The notes under the pieces were generated by a model that worked only from the letters and a program-made list of their open reading frames with translations, did no database searches and was not told the origin of the DNA. The translations under genes were made by a program, and so were the position numbers. A DNA stretch of 7,348 nt from an uncultured Clostridia bacterium (GTDB taxonomy: Bacteria; Bacillota; Clostridia; Oscillospirales; Ruminococcaceae): assembly GCA_937901465.1 (NCBI GenBank), contig CALGTU010000066.1:1-7348 (forward strand), given 5' to 3'. Shown here piece after piece: positions 6,929 through 7,348 of the stretch. The first letter of the stretch is position 1. Every line of letters starts with the position of its first letter.

Positions 6929-6957
6929 ATTTTATCATACCATTTTTTTATTGTCAA
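6929..6957 (-). promoter_or_regulatory. Sigma-A promoter of the T-box leader
   Basis: Reading the minus strand, TTGACA (6957-6952) and TAAAAT (6934-6929) are separated by exactly 17 bases. Transcription should start near 6922, a few bases before the first strand of T-box stem I. The match to the housekeeping consensus is near perfect, so control rests mainly on the riboswitch. Confidence 0.88.
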
Positions 6958-7001
6958 GTATTAAATTTCGACAAAATCAAGATTTTTGCAAAGTAATGTT
7001 A

Positions 7002-7337
7002 TTATACATTGTGAACAACCTTTGTGAAATCTTCTTCAGCACCCGACGCAACTATGATGTTTATGGGATATCCGCATATATTTGCAGGAAGAACAAATCC
7101 GTCTTCATTGAAGATAAGTTCAGCCGATTTATAAAGCTTTACACAACTGATACTTCTTATGGGACTTTCTCTCATAATTCCACATTCGAAAACACAGGTT
7201 ATGCAGTTTACAAAGTTTTTAAGACGCGCATAAACATCGTTTTTAAATTCTGCCGAATCAAAATCCGAAAGGCTTTCACTTAAAGCGTGCATAGCTTCCC
7301 TGCTACCTGAAAATCCTATGATAAAATTTCTTCTCAT
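7002..7337 (-). CDS. Hypothetical protein, possibly continuing beyond the window
   Basis: An open frame of at least 111 residues on the same strand as the fusion gene. I recognise no family. It has a mixed, soluble-looking composition, no membrane segment, and three cysteines in the middle (FVNCITCVFECG). A hydrophobic/beta-rich second half runs from CVKLYKSAELIF to GYPINIIVAS, before a charged C-terminus. The ATG at 7337 is only 11 bases from the window edge, the frame stays open to that edge and no ribosome binding site is visible in the remaining bases, so the true start may lie outside. Its stop lies about 45 bases upstream of the fusion-gene promoter with no convincing terminator between, so some read-through into the T-box leader is possible. 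Composition fits coding sequence better than its plus-strand shadow does. Confidence 0.55.
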   Translation of the reverse strand: MRRNFIIGFSGSREAMHALSESLSDFDSAEFKNDVYARLKNFVNCITCVFECGIMRESPIRSISCVKLYKSAELIFNEDGFVLPANICGYPINIIVASGAEEDFTKVVHNV

Positions 7338-7348
7338 AGTTCTGATTT

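Noticed and set aside
6965..6990. AT-rich hairpin (CAAAATC/GATTTTG) after the 7002-7337 gene as its terminator
   Set aside because: The stem is almost all A-T pairs with a very small loop and no proper T-run, too weak to call.
6921..7283. Plus-strand open frame of 120 residues
   Set aside because: It lies opposite the T-box promoter and the minus-strand gene, has no ribosome binding site, and its Lys/Phe/Ile/Tyr/Asn-rich translation looks like non-coding shadow.
1..7348. CRISPR arrays, tRNA or rRNA genes, insertion sequences
   Set aside because: No regularly spaced repeats, tRNA-like cloverleaf, rRNA-like sequence, transposase frame or terminal inverted repeat pair was seen on either strand.

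Overview
The window looks like chromosomal DNA of a low-GC, Gram-positive anaerobe of the Clostridia. A Ruminococcus / Eubacterium siraeum-type Oscillospiraceae is my best guess, from the T-box leader, the sigma factor/DUF4367 gene pair, strong AAGGAGG-type ribosome binding sites and very AT-rich codon use. The assignment is inference; no rRNA or marker gene is present.

Layout. A terminator from an unseen upstream unit (17-45) is followed by a promoter (164-192) and a plus-strand, operon-like run. The run holds an ECF-type sigma factor (227-766), an overlapping membrane-anchored DUF4367 protein that is the likely anti-sigma factor (763-1419), a small and probably 5'-degraded secreted-protein remnant (1438-1737), a membrane-anchored or secreted protein (1756-2373) and a 520-residue lipoprotein (2386-3948). 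It ends at a strong terminator (3948-3980). The 120 bases after that hold two structured inverted repeats and no gene.

The minus strand carries the most notable gene, 4102-6624. It encodes an 840-residue fusion of a xylose-isomerase-like TIM barrel (sugar phosphate isomerase/epimerase) to a complete acyl-CoA synthetase (AMP-binding) module. Upstream of it lie a textbook promoter (TTGACA-17 bp-TAAAAT) and a full T-box riboswitch with its own terminator (6661-6922), so expression should respond to uncharged tRNA. That control is normally seen on aminoacyl-tRNA synthetase and amino-acid genes, not on an acyl-CoA ligase fused to a sugar-type isomerase. An unrecognised gene (7002-7337, possibly cut by the window edge) lies further upstream on the same strand.

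How the parts may work together (inference): the sigma/anti-sigma pair probably senses an envelope signal and controls its own operon of exported proteins. The convergent fusion gene is a separate, tRNA-regulated metabolic unit that may convert a small carbonyl or sugar-like compound and activate a carboxylic acid with CoA.
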